Assembly (NCBI GenBank): GCA_963971425.1 | Contig: OZ020519.1 | Span: 636,028 to 700,027, forward strand | From: Bryoerythrophyllum caledonicum | Lineage: Eukaryota; Streptophyta; Bryopsida; Pottiales; Pottiaceae | Direction: 5' to 3' | Length of the DNA stretch: 64,000 nt | In this document: positions 34,490-45,740 of the stretch, piece after piece | Layout of the letters: each line of letters starts with the position of its first letter | Numbering within the stretch: position 1 is the first letter of the stretch | Notes under the pieces: model-generated | Seen by the model: only the letters and a program-made list of their open reading frames with translations | Databases searched by the model: none | What the model was told of the DNA's origin: nothing | Position numbers and translations under genes: made by a program

Positions 34490-36773
34490 TTCCATCAGGA
34501 CAACGTGCTTACACCGGACGAGCAAGACGCATACGACGAGCTGCTGAGCATCTAGACCCACTGCGGTCCGGAACCAACATCCGACAACGAAGGTGTGGAG
34601 ATTATCGAAGTTCCAGCACCCGATTCGGTTCCCCAACACCGGAAGAGGAGCCGATCTATATAGCGGGAGTCAACACCGGGACCCACTTCATCTAACCAAC
34701 CCATGGGTGTTCAAGCTCAGGGAAACCTCGGACCAATTCCACGAGAAGGTCGCATACCTCTGACGGAGCCACCCACACTCGTAGGAATAAACGGACCCGA
34801 CCTACTGGAGCTCATCCAACATGTGGGATGGCGTGCAACCATCGTATGCCAATCCGAGGCAAGACATGTGCAGATTCTTGACGGCATTTGGAAGGAGCTG
34901 GAGGTGGAGAAGATGGTGGACATACCGACAGCAATAGCGGAGCTTCGGAAGAACACACTCCGACTGTGGGCATTGGAAGATCAGAACGCAACCATCATCC
35001 AATGTCGCGACGAGTTCGTTGCAAGGTTGGACGAGACCTTTACGACGCTGGCGGAATCCAAGGAGAAGAGGAAGGAAGCTGAAGATCGAGCAAACGCCTC
35101 CGCCCACGGCTTGACAGAGGTAAGATCAACTCTTACGTTTTTGGTTGACACTATCAACCATAGTCCCCTCTTCACAGATCAACTGGAGAAAGAGGACAAG
35201 ATGAATAGGGTCCAGATCATCAGATTTCTCTACGACCACGGCAGGAAGATGGAGAAGACGTGGAGCCGGATGCAAGAACTGGTGGCCAACATGACAACGG
35301 AAGGACTAGAAACCCAGAGTACCCAAGTACCGGAGGACCGAGCCCTTCCGGTCTGAGTCCGGACCGCTGCAGATGAAGCGGGACCATTGAGAGTGCATTT
35401 GGAGCCTTCCGGAAAGCAGAAGGCGATCATGACCCAGTCAGAGCTTGTTGCACCTATGAGCTGCAGCCCCCCCGGTAATCCAAACGCAGGTACAGACAAG
35501 CACTAGACGGATTTGTCCGAAAGAAACACCCTCTCCCATCCAGTATACACCTATTCCTCCTTCATCGAGCCGCCGAAAGTCGACACCCCCGCTTGCTTGG
35601 CGTTTGGCGACGGACCCTCTCAATCCCGGAGCCCAGTTCCTGAGCTTTTCTGAAGCTCCGGAGGTTACCGTGGTAAATGCCAACACCGGACCAACTCCCC
35701 CGGCAACACCAATGGTACCACCTTCCGGAGCCGGATCACCGAGGACGACGGCATCTACGATGCCCCAGCGGAGGAAGGCCGGCCAGGCCAAAGCGGAGGC
35801 TTCCACAAGGCGTACCAGCCCAAGATTCAAGAGCGTTAGATCACCCCCTTTGATAGGTTTAGATTTAGAATAAGGAGCAACTTAGTGATTGAGATTAGGT
35901 AGCAATTAGCGATGGGGCTCAGAGTTGCACCTGGCTACTTAATCCGGAAGCTAAGACTTTTTTGTAACTTCTGGACTTCAGCGATTTTCCCGGATGTCCG
36001 GAATCCGGACCCGGGAATTTCGGATCTAAGATTCACTTTTCCAGATTTTCCGGGATAAGTTCTTTGGTTTTAGGGATAAGATCCTCCGAATTTCTTGCGG
36101 ATAAGATTAGACTAAGATTAGAAATCTTAGTTAGTACTTAGAAGATGAGTTTTAGCAAACTCATCGTCTTGTTTTTCCTTACGTTGGATATATTTTGGAG
36201 CTATTACTAGAATTGCTACCTAGTTCTTGTGACAAGAATTATTATCTTTGTGAGGTAGATGATCCGTTGCTGTAGTACTTGTTGTGGTACTTGATCTTAC
36301 TTAGGAGTGAGCCGGTTGGGATCTACAACAGGAGAGCGCCCGGGAGAGCTCGAGGGGATTGCAGAGGTGTTCCTGGTAACCTCCAAGGTCCGGAAGAAGC
36401 CAGGAGGGGAAGAGATATATTGTAGAGGTGTTCCAAGTAGTCTCTAGGGCACGGAAGAATCCGTGTGAACCCAGATTCTGGTCAAAAGCCGGAGTTTTAC
36501 CCCACGATGGAAAAAACCTATTATGTTAGTCTAGAAGGAGTCCTCCCCAGTAAATTATGTCACTTTCTCCGAAGAATTACAATAGTGTTACCGGAACGTC
36601 GTTGTAGTCCGGACTTGTCTCAACGTGACCACGTCCGGAAGGCCAAATCAATGTTGTGAGAGTTTAGGTCTAGTAGCAACAATCAATGACCGGTTAGCAA
36701 GGTAGGGAGAGTGTTTGACCGGTCACTATAAACTCCGGGGCAGTGGGTGTCTAGCCACTTAAAGTCACAAGGT
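34490..36773 (+). mobile_element. Gag-like element, plus-strand 5'-truncated copy (tail-to-tail partner)
   Basis: It lacks the conserved N-terminal domain. Homology starts at the segment LTPDEQDAYDELLSI (about 34,510), which matches LTPAEVRQYDEVLNI of the minus-strand element, then runs through the coiled coil and a long 3' tail (35,880-36,773). The tail is an inverted repeat of 37,229-38,150: both arms end in CTAGCCACTTAAAGTCACAAGG-type sequence. The element is rich in the motif TTCCGGA. The LTR-like segment at 36,774 follows directly. Confidence 0.65.
34703..35356 (+). CDS. Coiled-coil gag-like ORF, 217 codons
   Basis: The protein is mostly helical and charged. Its segment EAEDRANASAHGLTEVRS and then NRVQIIRFLYDHGRKMEK matches AEAKANASATALTEVRK and RANIIRFLLDQVEKM of the minus-strand element at 38,809-39,138, so these are the same protein region. 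It is not homologous by eye to the coiled coil of copy 2. Function is unknown; the region is presumably for oligomerisation of a TE particle protein. The true N-terminus is missing, so the ATG at 34,703 is only the first in the open stretch. Confidence 0.45.
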   Translation: MGVQAQGNLGPIPREGRIPLTEPPTLVGINGPDLLELIQHVGWRATIVCQSEARHVQILDGIWKELEVEKMVDIPTAIAELRKNTLRLWALEDQNATIIQCRDEFVARLDETFTTLAESKEKRKEAEDRANASAHGLTEVRSTLTFLVDTINHSPLFTDQLEKEDKMNRVQIIRFLYDHGRKMEKTWSRMQELVANMTTEGLETQSTQVPEDRALPV

Positions 36774-37228
36774 GTTGCAGTTTGTAGATACAATATCCCT
36801 CCGGAATGCACCCAATCGTCACTAAATGCTTCCAAAGTAACCGCTCTGGTTTCGTCCCCACAGAGACCAAAGGTTCTTTTCCAAATACTCCAAATTACTG
36901 ATCTATCACAACAATCGTTCAAAAGTTAGCTATTCTTTACTTATGTATGGTAGATCCGGATCCTTCCGGAGCCGAGATTCTTCCGGAGCCCGAATTCTTC
37001 CGGAGCCCGAATTCTTCCGGAGCCCGAATTCTTCCGGAGCCCGAATTCTTCCGGAGCCCGGATTCTTCCAGAGCCCGGATTTTGTACAACGGCTTCCGGA
37101 AAGCAATTTCCGGAAGTCCGGAGGGTAATTTGATTTGTCTTTGTTCCTCCTTAGAGAGTCTCCTGGAGTTTTTAAACGGGTGGCCGAAGTCCACTGATCC
37201 TGTTTTGTATAAGAAGCTTGATTTTCCA
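36774..37228 (+). repeat. LTR-like segment shared by two opposed elements
   Basis: It starts TGTTGCAGTTTGTAGA and matches, in reverse complement, 43,200-43,598 (which starts TGTCGTAGTTTGTAGA on the minus strand). Shared blocks include CTCCGGAATGCACYCAATCG, AAATGCTTCCAAAGTAA and CCGGAGGGT.GTTTGATTT. It stops at TGCCTTGT and lacks the last ~20 bases present in the other copy (GGGAGTCTGTTCCCACA). Confidence 0.6.
36960..37078 (+). repeat. 17-bp tandem repeat (GAATTCTTCCGGAGCCC), ~7 units
   Basis: Seven units lie inside the LTR-like segment, the central ones identical. They are absent from the matching segment at 43,200-43,598, so the array expanded in this copy only. Confidence 0.85.
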
Positions 37229-38238
37229 TTGCCTTGTGACTTAAAGTGGCTAGACACCCACTGCCCGGAACTTGTAGTGACCAAACACCACTCTTCCTAC
37301 TTGGCTAACCGGCGATTTCATTGCTGCTCCTAGACTTAGACTCTCACGACATCCGGTTGGCCTTCCGGACGCGGTCACATAGAGACAAGTCCGGACTACA
37401 ACGACATTCCGGTAAGTATGAATGTACTTCTCCGGAGCGGAGGCTGCCACTCGTCAAGGGTAATCCGTCTCGGCTTACGAATCAGGCTTTTTCCTATCTT
37501 TGGGGAGAACTCCGGCCTTGACTAAAATTCAGATTAACACGGATACTTCCATCTCCTAGAGATTATTGGAAACACCTCTGCAGTTCATCTCTTTCCCTCC
37601 TGGCTACTTCCGGACCCTGAAGTCTATTAGGCACACCTCTGCAATAGCCCTCCACTTCTCCCAGGCGATCTCCCGACACGTACCCTGACCGGTTTCCCTT
37701 ATAACGCACAAAGCTACCACTCTGCATTCCGGAAGAGTTCTCACACAATCACACCTACAAGAATGGATCTGCCTCACACAAAGTCTACACTCCACACCAA
37801 AGTATATAAGGAAGCAAGTCTAGTAAGAAGGTTTGAAGTGTATTCACAGTGAGAAGAACAAGATGAAGGTTTTTCCACAAAACCTCACTACTAAGTAATA
37901 ACTAAGTCCCTGCTAAACTTAGCCTTCCTCCTAGCTACTCCTATAGGAAATCCGCTAGATCTTATCTAAAAGATCCGAGAAATCCGGAAAAGTTCCAGAT
38001 CGGATCTCAGATCCTGAAGTCTCGGAAAAGTTTCCGGCTCCGGAATCCCCATTCTAACTACAAAAACGGTGAGTCAATTCCGTCAACAGCCGGGTGCACT
38101 TGGGGCCCTATCCTAAATCGCTGTTGATCCAGAATCTAGACCCAAAAAAAAGACTACACCTAAAATAACCTAAGTTGGTGCACCCGGCCCTCGATTTCTC
38201 CCACTCCTACGGGAAGGAGAGATCTCCACTGGAGCTCG

Positions 38239-39193
38239 CTACTTGCCCTTTGCTTTCTTCGATGTTGCCGACGAAAGGTTGGTCTTCCGGGTTGACCGTC
38301 CGGTCGCTGGAGAAACCCTAGCCACCGGAGTCTTGGAGTCCGGCAGTGGAGGTGGCTGCTCCGGTGAACCTTCTAGAACCGGAGGTGTCGGGGGTTCCGT
38401 CTCGTATGCTGACCTGGTCTCCTGGACCAAGTCCATGTAGCTTCCGAAAGGACTCCTTGGTCCGGGCGCCAATCTCCGGGACACGGACTTTGGTGGTGCC
38501 GGGAGGTTGTCTTCTGCCGGAGGATCTGGCAAGCGCATGTTTGGTGGCGACAACAGATCCGGCAGCTTCTTCAGTATCTCACTTGTACTAGGATTGTGAG
38601 GTACAATACCCTCCACCGGTGTCCAAGGTGACGGAGTGTCCAGGGACTCCGGATTCGCTGAGGTATCCGTAGTTGGAGTTGTCTTGGGCTGTGGTGGTTC
38701 CGGAGGTGCCGTGGTCCGTTCCGGGGTCGTGACACCTTTCGGTACTGGTGCTGCTAGGTCTTCAGGAAGTACCTGGGTGATGTTGTCCACCAGCAACTTC
38801 ATCTCCTCTCAGGTATGGCCCATCTTCTCCACTTGGTCTAGGAGAAACCGGATGATGTTGGCCCTGATCACCTTCTCCTTCTTCTCCACCAGTTCGGTGC
38901 AGAGTTGGCTCCGGTTGATCACCTCAACCCGGAATTCGAAGGCCTTCCGCACCTCCGTCAGGGCAGTTGCGGAGGCATTGGCCTTTGCCTCCGCCTGTTT
39001 CCGGGCCGCCACAGCCAACGCTGCCTTCTGAAGGTAGTGCTTTACCTTCTTCTCCATTTCCGTGCTGGCCTTGTACATGGTAGAGATTTCAAGGTGCAAC
39101 GCCTTTGAGTCGGTCTCCCTGCTCCGGAGTTCCTCCACCCTGTTGATGGCGTCCTCCAGCTGGTCGACTTCTAAACTCCGGAAGATCTGTTCT
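38239..39193 (-). pseudogene. Gag-like protein of copy 3, coiled-coil and Pro-rich C-terminal half
   Basis: From 39,193 the frame reads through EELRSRETDSKALHLEIS, a coiled coil with AEAKANASATALTEVRK and ANIIRFLLDQVEKM, then an in-frame stop near 38,809. It resumes as a 187-codon Pro/Ser/Thr-rich segment (PEPPQPKTTPTT, PTPPVLEGSPEQPPPLP) ending in the basic TSKKAKGK. Only one nonsense codon separates the parts. The upstream half lies beyond the CACTA insertion. Confidence 0.55.
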
Positions 39194-40383
39194 CACTATA
39201 AGAAACCCGTGTTTTTTTGTTATGTCCTTAATCATGTCAGCGTGTTTTTTTGATGTCTTGGAGCTAGCCAATAATGTCCCCGTGAACGTGAGGATGTCCA
39301 CGCGTCAAAAATGAACAGTGGAGGTGGAAGGGTCCCGAAACGCGCGTGCGAAATAGGAGACGCGACAATGTCTCTAACAACGCGCCTGTCTCCGAGGACG
39401 TCATCGAGGACATCTTGGGTGACGCAAAACTGCCACGCTGGCAGCGGACAAGCGTTTCACTTGAGGTGAGAATGTCGAAGTTACTGCTGTGCAAGGTAGA
39501 AAGCAACCCAACGTTAAAAAAAATAGCGAAACGGGCAGCGGTCTGCAAGAGGAGAAAAAAAAGGGCACGAGCCTTATATAACAAGATTTTTTTTTTTAAA
39601 AATAAAAAAAATAAAGTATATAAAATTGAAGTATATTCTGATTATATTTATTAACTTTGATCCTCTGAAATTTTTGATTTGTCCACTTCATATCGAAATA
39701 GTTTCCAAAATAAAATAAAAATTTAAATATTAAAAATACAAAATATTAATTAATATTATAATAATATTTTATAAAAATTGATTATTCTGTAATTAAAGCG
39801 GACATATTAAATTCAGTACTATATATTTAAATATTAAATAATATTTATTAATTAATATAATATTAAAATACCACTTTTCTACCAAAACCACAATTATAAG
39901 GAATTTAGGATGATTTTGTAAAGTCCTTGGTGGCTTACCCATGTAGACATATTATATATTTTGTAGTTTACAGCACTTCATCTACATGGCAAACACAATT
40001 CCATGTCGGATAAGGTGACACGTCATTCTGTGTATAGGTCCACGTCACTTGAGACATCCAATTGAAGATGTCTCGAGTAACGTCTACATATCTTTGAGGA
40101 CATCCCACAGAGACGTCTCTGAAAACATCAGCAGTGTTTGGCAAAACATTGACATGTGCTGGAAAACATCATCGTGTCTTGCAAAACATAACCATCAAGT
40201 AGGATGAATTTCGTCAAGTTCATTGGATGAATAGAGGCGGCGAGGGTTAGCTGCTGCTGCCATAGTTAGGTCATGAGGCGGCTAGGGTTAGCTGCTGCAG
40301 CCATAGTTAGGTAATGAGACCTTTAAGTAGAATTTGAGGTTGTACAAAGCTCACTTTGGCCTTCATTTCTCCAAGTAGTTAGA

Positions 40384-40552
40384 GTTTAGAATGTAGAGGT
40401 TGGAGTTTTAGAGTGTAGACTGAGTTTACAAGTTAGAATGTTAGAGTTTAGAGTGTAGAGGTTAGAGTTTTGAGTGTAGAGGTTAGAATTTAGAGTGTAG
40501 AGGTTAGAGTTTTGAGTGTAGAGGTTAGAGTTTAGAGTGTAGAGGTTAGAGG
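40384..40552 (+). repeat. Minisatellite GAGTGTAGAGGTTAGAGTTT within CACTA element
   Basis: About eight units of roughly 18-20 bp occur, with GTTTA/GTTTTG variants. The minus-strand frame reads NLYTLNSNLYTQNS repeatedly, which reflects the DNA repeat and not a gene. Confidence 0.85.
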
Positions 40553-40897
40553 TGCAGTGTTGGACATGCAATGTGCTGTGAGCGACATATAGACGCGACC
40601 ATGTTGTAGAAGACGTATGCCGCAGCACTTAGGAAACGCAGGGACGTCTTTTGAAACATCCCTGTGTCTATGGAGACATTCCTGGACATGTTCACAAACA
40701 CGGCAATGTTTTAGGCTACGATGTTGTGACACTTTAGCGATGTTCAATTTTGAGTACAGTGTAGGCTGTATTCGTCTATGTAATGACTATAAAGTGGAAG
40801 GCATTCATATTTTAAATTGCGTGTATATCATATTACCACATTTGCAAGTAGGCCAGTAAGTATGAATTTGGATGAATGTACATGTTACATGTATGAT

Positions 40898-40975
40898 GAG
40901 GTATTCATGTCTTGTACTCATGTCTTGTACAACATACTCATGTCTTGTACAACGTATTCATGTCTTGTACAACAT
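40898..40975 (+). repeat. 20-bp tandem repeat TCATGTCTTGTACAACATAC within CACTA element
   Basis: Four units are present, the first shortened. There is no coding significance. Confidence 0.85.
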
Positions 40976-41667
40976 CTCTCGATGTCCCTCCAAAACACCA
41001 TCACATACACAGCGTCAGCAATACCATGCATCAGGGGATGTCATGTCAGACACGCATAAGTTCTTTGAGACGTCTGCGATGACACCCTCATTGCCGACGA
41101 CCATGGATCGGCAACGTATTGGAGGACGCAATCATGTCCATCGCCACGTCCTCTAGGGCATGGCGATGTTCAACGAAATCAGCATCAAAATCCAGGTAGC
41201 GTTGGCGTAGACGTTGAACAGGACATCTCCACGTCAACCCGGGACGTCTTAAAAAACACAGCCATGTTACCAATGACGTCCCCGCAAACGCGAATCTGAA
41301 AAAAAAACCACGCAAATCTCTGCTGATGTGGCCTGCCACGTCACTCTTTCCCAGGTCCAGGTCAGACGCCACGTCAGATTCCACGTCACCATTAGATCGG
41401 ATGAAATTCCCGGCCATGTGGCACTGCCCGTCATCCTGCCGCTTAGGTGTCGTCTACGTGGTGTCTAGTTGGCACCATTTCCAGCCTCCCAAAATCTCCA
41501 TTAATCGTCCATGTCGTAGGGATGTCCTCGCATTTTTGGTGATGTCCCCACGCGTTATAGCGTGTTACACGCGTTGGTACGTCAGAGGGATGTAAATTCG
41601 GATGTCTACATGTCTCTTGGGACATGATTCAAGATGTGACAAAAAACATGGGTTTCTTATAGTGTCT

Positions 41668-42668
41668 ACCGTAGTGATGATGATGTAGTTGGTCTCCTTA
41701 AGGAGGCCAATTCTCCAGCCGATCTCGCGCCCGAGCTCGTCCATCTCGTTCAGTTGATCCTTGGAGTCCTCCCGGTCAATCTTCGTCTTCTTCCGGCTCG
41801 TTTCTGCTGATGGTCCAGACTTATCTTCTCCGGACGATGCGGAGGAGCTGCGTATGTCCGCACTCTCCGGCATTGGCTCCTTCCCCGAGGTCTCTTCTGA
41901 GTCCTCCTGCCTTCCGGAGTACGTGCGGTTGTTGCTTCCGGCACGGGCTCCTTCTCTCCGGATTCTTCCTCCGACTCTTCACCTCCGTACTTCTGGATGT
42001 TGAGTACTTCGTCGTACTGCCTCACCTCTGCCGGAGTGAGCTATTGGTGGTGGTAGTAGAGATGCACCACGTAGGAAGCTAGGGGGGTCGCCGATTTTCT
42101 CACCTTCTGGAGGTTAGCCACGAGCCGGTTGATCATTTCGGTCATCAGTGCCCCCCAGTCGACGACGATCTTCCCCCGGAATGCTCCGAGGAAAGTACAT
42201 GCCCACTTTGCCACCACCCGCCTCGGCTTTTTCGGATGGAAAATAGGGTTTAAAAACCCTAGCACCAGTTGGACATGTTATAACCCTCTTTTGGGTCGGC
42301 TTGTCCCCCGAACTCCTCCACCAAGAACTCGTCCCGCCGTTCCATCACCTTGGTGGAGCCCGCTCGGAAGTCGTATGCCTGAGTCCATTCCGGAACTCCC
42401 AGAGCTCCGGATGGGCCCGCATCAGCCCCTTGTACTTCTCTTCCGGAGTGCCTACAAGCTCTCGGACGTAGACCTTCTCCCGAATGCCCCAGGCGACTTC
42501 AAGCAAACCTTCGCATCCCATCGTCTTCAGGCTCTCCTTCAGCAGGTTGTACTCGTCTGGGTCTGCTGGGATGTCTGGAATAACGCGTGTCAAGGGAGGG
42601 AGCGCAACGGCCGGCTCTTCGTCTCTCCGTTTGCGCCCATCTCTATCCGTCCTCTTCTTCTTTGCCAT
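41668..42668 (-). pseudogene. Gag-like protein of copy 3, N-terminal half
   Basis: The start at 42,668 (MAKKKRTDRDGR) precedes a domain matching copy 2: MGCEGLLE, VRELVGTPEEKY, then, after a frameshift near 42,350, LGFLNPIFHPKKP, FRGKIVVDWGALMTEMI and LASYVVHLYYHH. A stop follows HHQ. The frame then continues LTPAEVRQYDEVLNIQKYGG, with an acidic stretch and another frameshift near 41,930. It ends in LKETNYIIITTV at the CACTA insertion point. The pattern VVEFLNPIFH / DWG.L..E / L..Y..HLY.HH is the family signature. Confidence 0.6.
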
Positions 42669-43192
42669 AGGAACCGTCTTTATGAGTCCTGCCTACTTCC
42701 TCACAAGCTCTCAATGTTGTCCTTGCACGCACCAACCTCACCAAAGCTTTCCCTAACGGAAGCACGTCCGTTCTAATCGTCTAAGCTCCAAACCCTAACG
42801 GCCAGCGGTTTAGAAAATCGCAAGAGAGAGAGAGAAAGGAAGAGAGAGAGAGCGCGTGTTGGAGCGGAACCTCAATATACGAATAAGAAACGAAAAGAAA
42901 GAGTTTCCCCTCGAGCCACGGCCTTTTGTAGTCTGGCCGTTAGTATGGCTCATGATGATAGTTGATGGTGACAGCTCCGGATGACGGTTCCGGATGACAG
43001 ACTGTCTCGGAATTCTGTTAACTACTTCGGCTCTGCGTTTATTAGCTTTTAGGCTCATTTAGGGTTTGTAGTCGGGTCCATCCATCTTTATTCTTACAAG
43101 CTGACTATAGATTGTATTCTAGTACGAACTATCGTAACTACTTAGCTAATTTTTTTGTTTTTGCCGGATTTTAAGGTTAACTTCCGGCACCA

Positions 43193-43598
43193 TGTGGGAA
43201 CAGACTCCCAGACAAGGCAGTGGGGAATCCGGCCACTTACACAAAATAGGATCAGTGGCCTTCCGGTCACTCGTTTAAACCTTCCAGAAGCCTCTTTGAA
43301 GAGGAACAGAAATAAATCAAACCACCCTCCGGTTGTTCGATAACTAGATCCGGAGAACTATTGTATACTTTCCGGACCCTAGTTTCGGAAAGTTGTGTTT
43401 GAGTTCCGGAATCTGGAAAGATTCGGATTCGGATGTAAATAGAATAGCTAGCCTAAGTAATTGATAGTTAGTTGATATTGGATATTCTAAAAAGATCAAT
43501 AGATCTTTGTGGGAACAAAACCGGAGTGGTTTACTTTGGAAGCATTTAGAGACGATTGAGTGCATTCCGGAGGAATACTGACTCTACAAACTACGACA
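43193..43598 (-). repeat. LTR-like segment, 406 bp, TG...CA
   Basis: On the minus strand it begins TGTCGTAGTTTG and ends GTTCCCACA, directly followed by TGGTGCCGGAAG (putative primer-binding site). It is the full-length relative of 36,774-37,228. Confidence 0.6.
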
Positions 43599-44234
43599 AA
43601 TGACAAGATGGATGTTTATTGCACATGTGTTCTAAACTTATAGAATTTTTTTGGTCCCTCTACACCGCTATGCATTCCTTCGACCCTAGTGTTCCCTTTC
43701 ACAAACATCATGTCCTAACTTGGTCTCCATCAAAATTCCCCTAAATCGTATCTCTATCCTAAACTAACATTTTCCATCTCTAAACCGTTACTTTCTCACT
43801 CTCCTTGTTTATCACCATTTTCCCATATGAACTCCCATATCGATACGACTCATAGTCCCTCCATAACAATTCTTTTCACCGTCATTTTTTTTATCCACCT
43901 CAGGTCTGTTCGTGCTACCAATTTTCTATTTGCTCCCTCACTATCCACCCATTTATTGTTCCTTCTCCCTTATCTTCCTAACCTCCAAAAGCGTATATTT
44001 TCATCATTTGATAAAATCATCACCACGGTCATAGGCCTTCTTCATGATGACTTGTATTTTTTTCCTCTTGAAGTCTTTTTTATTGTCAAAAACCATTTTG
44101 GCTTGCCCAATGTTTCAACCACCTTCTCGACAGTAATAGGATCAGTGACATAATAAATTTAGTGTTATTTTCCCAAAAGAATCTAGTAAACTTTTGTTTT
44201 TTCTTCAAAATTATCTACTTTTTGTGATTTAGGC
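43599..44234. other. Intergenic, pyrimidine-rich, no gene recognised
   Basis: A 108-codon plus-strand ORF (43,827-44,153) is rich in Phe, Ile and Leu, but its C/T-rich composition explains this. No known motif is seen. Confidence 0.4.
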
Positions 44235-45740
44235 TTGCGAACCAATGCTCGCCGCTCTCCGCTTGCATGTCTACGCTCGCAAAATAGCCTCGTCCTCTTC
44301 CGAGCTTCCTCTTTTTCCGGTTGGCTTCCTTCGACGGCCCGGACTCGTCTTCGTCGGATGACCCGAACGAACTGCTGTTGTCCGGACTCTCCGGTGGAGG
44401 CTCTTTATCTCGAGCCCTCTTCTGGGTCCTTCGGTCTTCTTCCGGAGTGCCCGCTGTTGCTAGTTCCAGCCCTGGTTCGGCTGCCTCTCCGGACTCTTCT
44501 TCCGTCTCCTCGCCTCCGTACTTCTAGAGGCTGAGGACTTCGTTACATAGCCTCTGCTCCGTCTAGGTGAGTTGCTGGTGGTGGCAGTAGAAGTGTGCCA
44601 CATAGGAGGCCAGCGGGGTTGCCGATTTCTTCACCTTCTGGGGGTTGGCCACATGCCGGTTGATCATCGTTCTTGAGCGTTCTCGCTCATGAGCGTTCCC
44701 CAGTCTACGAGTATCTTTCCTCGGAGTTCTCCGAAGAAAGTGCAGGCCCACTTCGACATTATCCGCTTCGGTTTTTACGGATGAAAGATAGGGTTTAGAA
44801 ACCCTAGCACCGACTGGGCATCCTAGTGCCATAAGTCCTTGATGATGTATCCCTCCTTCGGGTCGACTTTCCCCTCGAATTCCTCCGCCAGGAACTCGTC
44901 TTGCCGTTCTACCACCTTGGTGCAGCCGGCCCGGAAGTCGTAAGCATGTATCCACTCCGGAACTCCCCAGAGTTCCGGAAGAGCCCGCAACATCCGTTCA
45001 TACTTCGGGTCCGGCGTTTCTATCAGCTCCCGGACATATACCTCCTCATGGATGCCCTAGGCAACTTCAAGGAATCCGTCGTAGCCCATGGTCTTCAAAC
45101 TGTCCTTCAGAAGGCTGTATTTGTCCGGGTCTGTAGGGATTTCCGGAAGCACCCTCATCAAGGGTGGAAGCACGGCGGTCGGCTCTTCGTCTCGCTTCCC
45201 TCGCCCATCTCTATCTGTTTTCTTCTTCTAGGCCATGGGGACCGTCTTCATCTAGTCTGCCTACTTCCTCACGTTCTCTCAATGTTGTCTCTGCACGCAC
45301 CGTCCTCACCAAAACCCTCCCTAACGAACACACGTCCGTTCTAATCTTCTAAACCAACAAACCCTAACGGTCATCTGTTAGGAAAATGGGAGAGAGAGCG
45401 AAAGTGGAAGCGCAACTCGCAAAGAAGACAGAAAAACGAAAGAGGTTTCCCTTGAGCCGCGGCCTTTTGTAGCTAGCCGTTAGGGTTTCTGGAAAAAGTA
45501 CGGCTGATGGTGACAGCTCCGGATGACAGACTTTCCCGGAGTTCCGATATCTACTTCGACCGTCAGTGTAGTAGCTTTAGGATCAATTAGGGATTTCAAC
45601 CGGGTTCATCCGTCTTTATTCCTTCAAACTGACTATAGGTTTTATTCCAGTCCAGACTATCGTACTACTTAACTAATTTTTTTGTTTTTTACCGGATTTT
45701 TAGGTTAACTTCCGGCACCCTGTGGGAACGGATTCCCCCA
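44235..45740 (-). mobile_element. Gag-like element, copy 4 (3'-truncated)
   Basis: It matches copy 3 from about 41,780 to 43,190. The right terminus at 45,740 reads GGGAACGGATTCCCCCA, preceded (reading leftward) by TTAGGTTAACTTCCGGCACC and AACTAATTTTTTT, as in the other copies. It lacks the LTR-like segment that copy 3 has beyond this point. The left end falls within the coiled-coil region. Confidence 0.6.
44563..45237 (-). pseudogene. Gag-like ORF of copy 4, multiply interrupted
   Basis: The start at about 45,237 reads MA-stop-KKKTDRDGRGKRDEEP, so codon 3 is already a stop. Recognisable blocks are LLKDSLKTMGYDGFLEVA, VRELIETPDPKY, LGFLNPIFHP, ELRGKILVDWG and a degraded LCGTLLLPPPT region in a shifted frame. 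It is closest to copy 3. Confidence 0.6.

Larger units (their letters stand above)
39194..41664. mobile_element. Non-autonomous CACTA (CMC) DNA transposon, 2,471 bp
   Basis: The terminal inverted repeats start CACTATAAGAAACCC at 39,194 and at 41,664 on the other strand, continuing imperfectly for about 45 bp. They match the known plant CACTA terminus CACTAYAAGAAA. The 3-bp target duplication is TCT (39,191-39,193 and 41,665-41,667). The subterminal regions hold many GATGTCC/GACATC/ACGTC motifs in both orientations, as expected for transposase binding. I find no transposase ORF. Two minisatellites lie inside. Removing the element and one TCT restores the gag-like reading frame. Confidence 0.88.
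37229..43598 (-). mobile_element. Gag-like element, copy 3, with 5' LTR-like end and CACTA insertion
   Basis: Read on the minus strand: an LTR-like segment (43,598-43,193), leader (43,190-42,670), N-terminal gag-like domain (42,668 down), the inserted CACTA element (41,664-39,194), coiled coil and Pro-rich C-terminus (39,193-38,239), then a long tail to 37,229. The sequence next to the LTR end, TGGTGCCGGAAG, is in the position of a primer-binding site. There is no polymerase. The 3' LTR is absent: the tail abuts the LTR of the opposed element. Confidence 0.65.

Noticed and set aside
40386..40628. 80-codon NLYTLNSNLYTQNS repeat protein
   Set aside because: It is the translation of a minisatellite inside a non-autonomous CACTA element.
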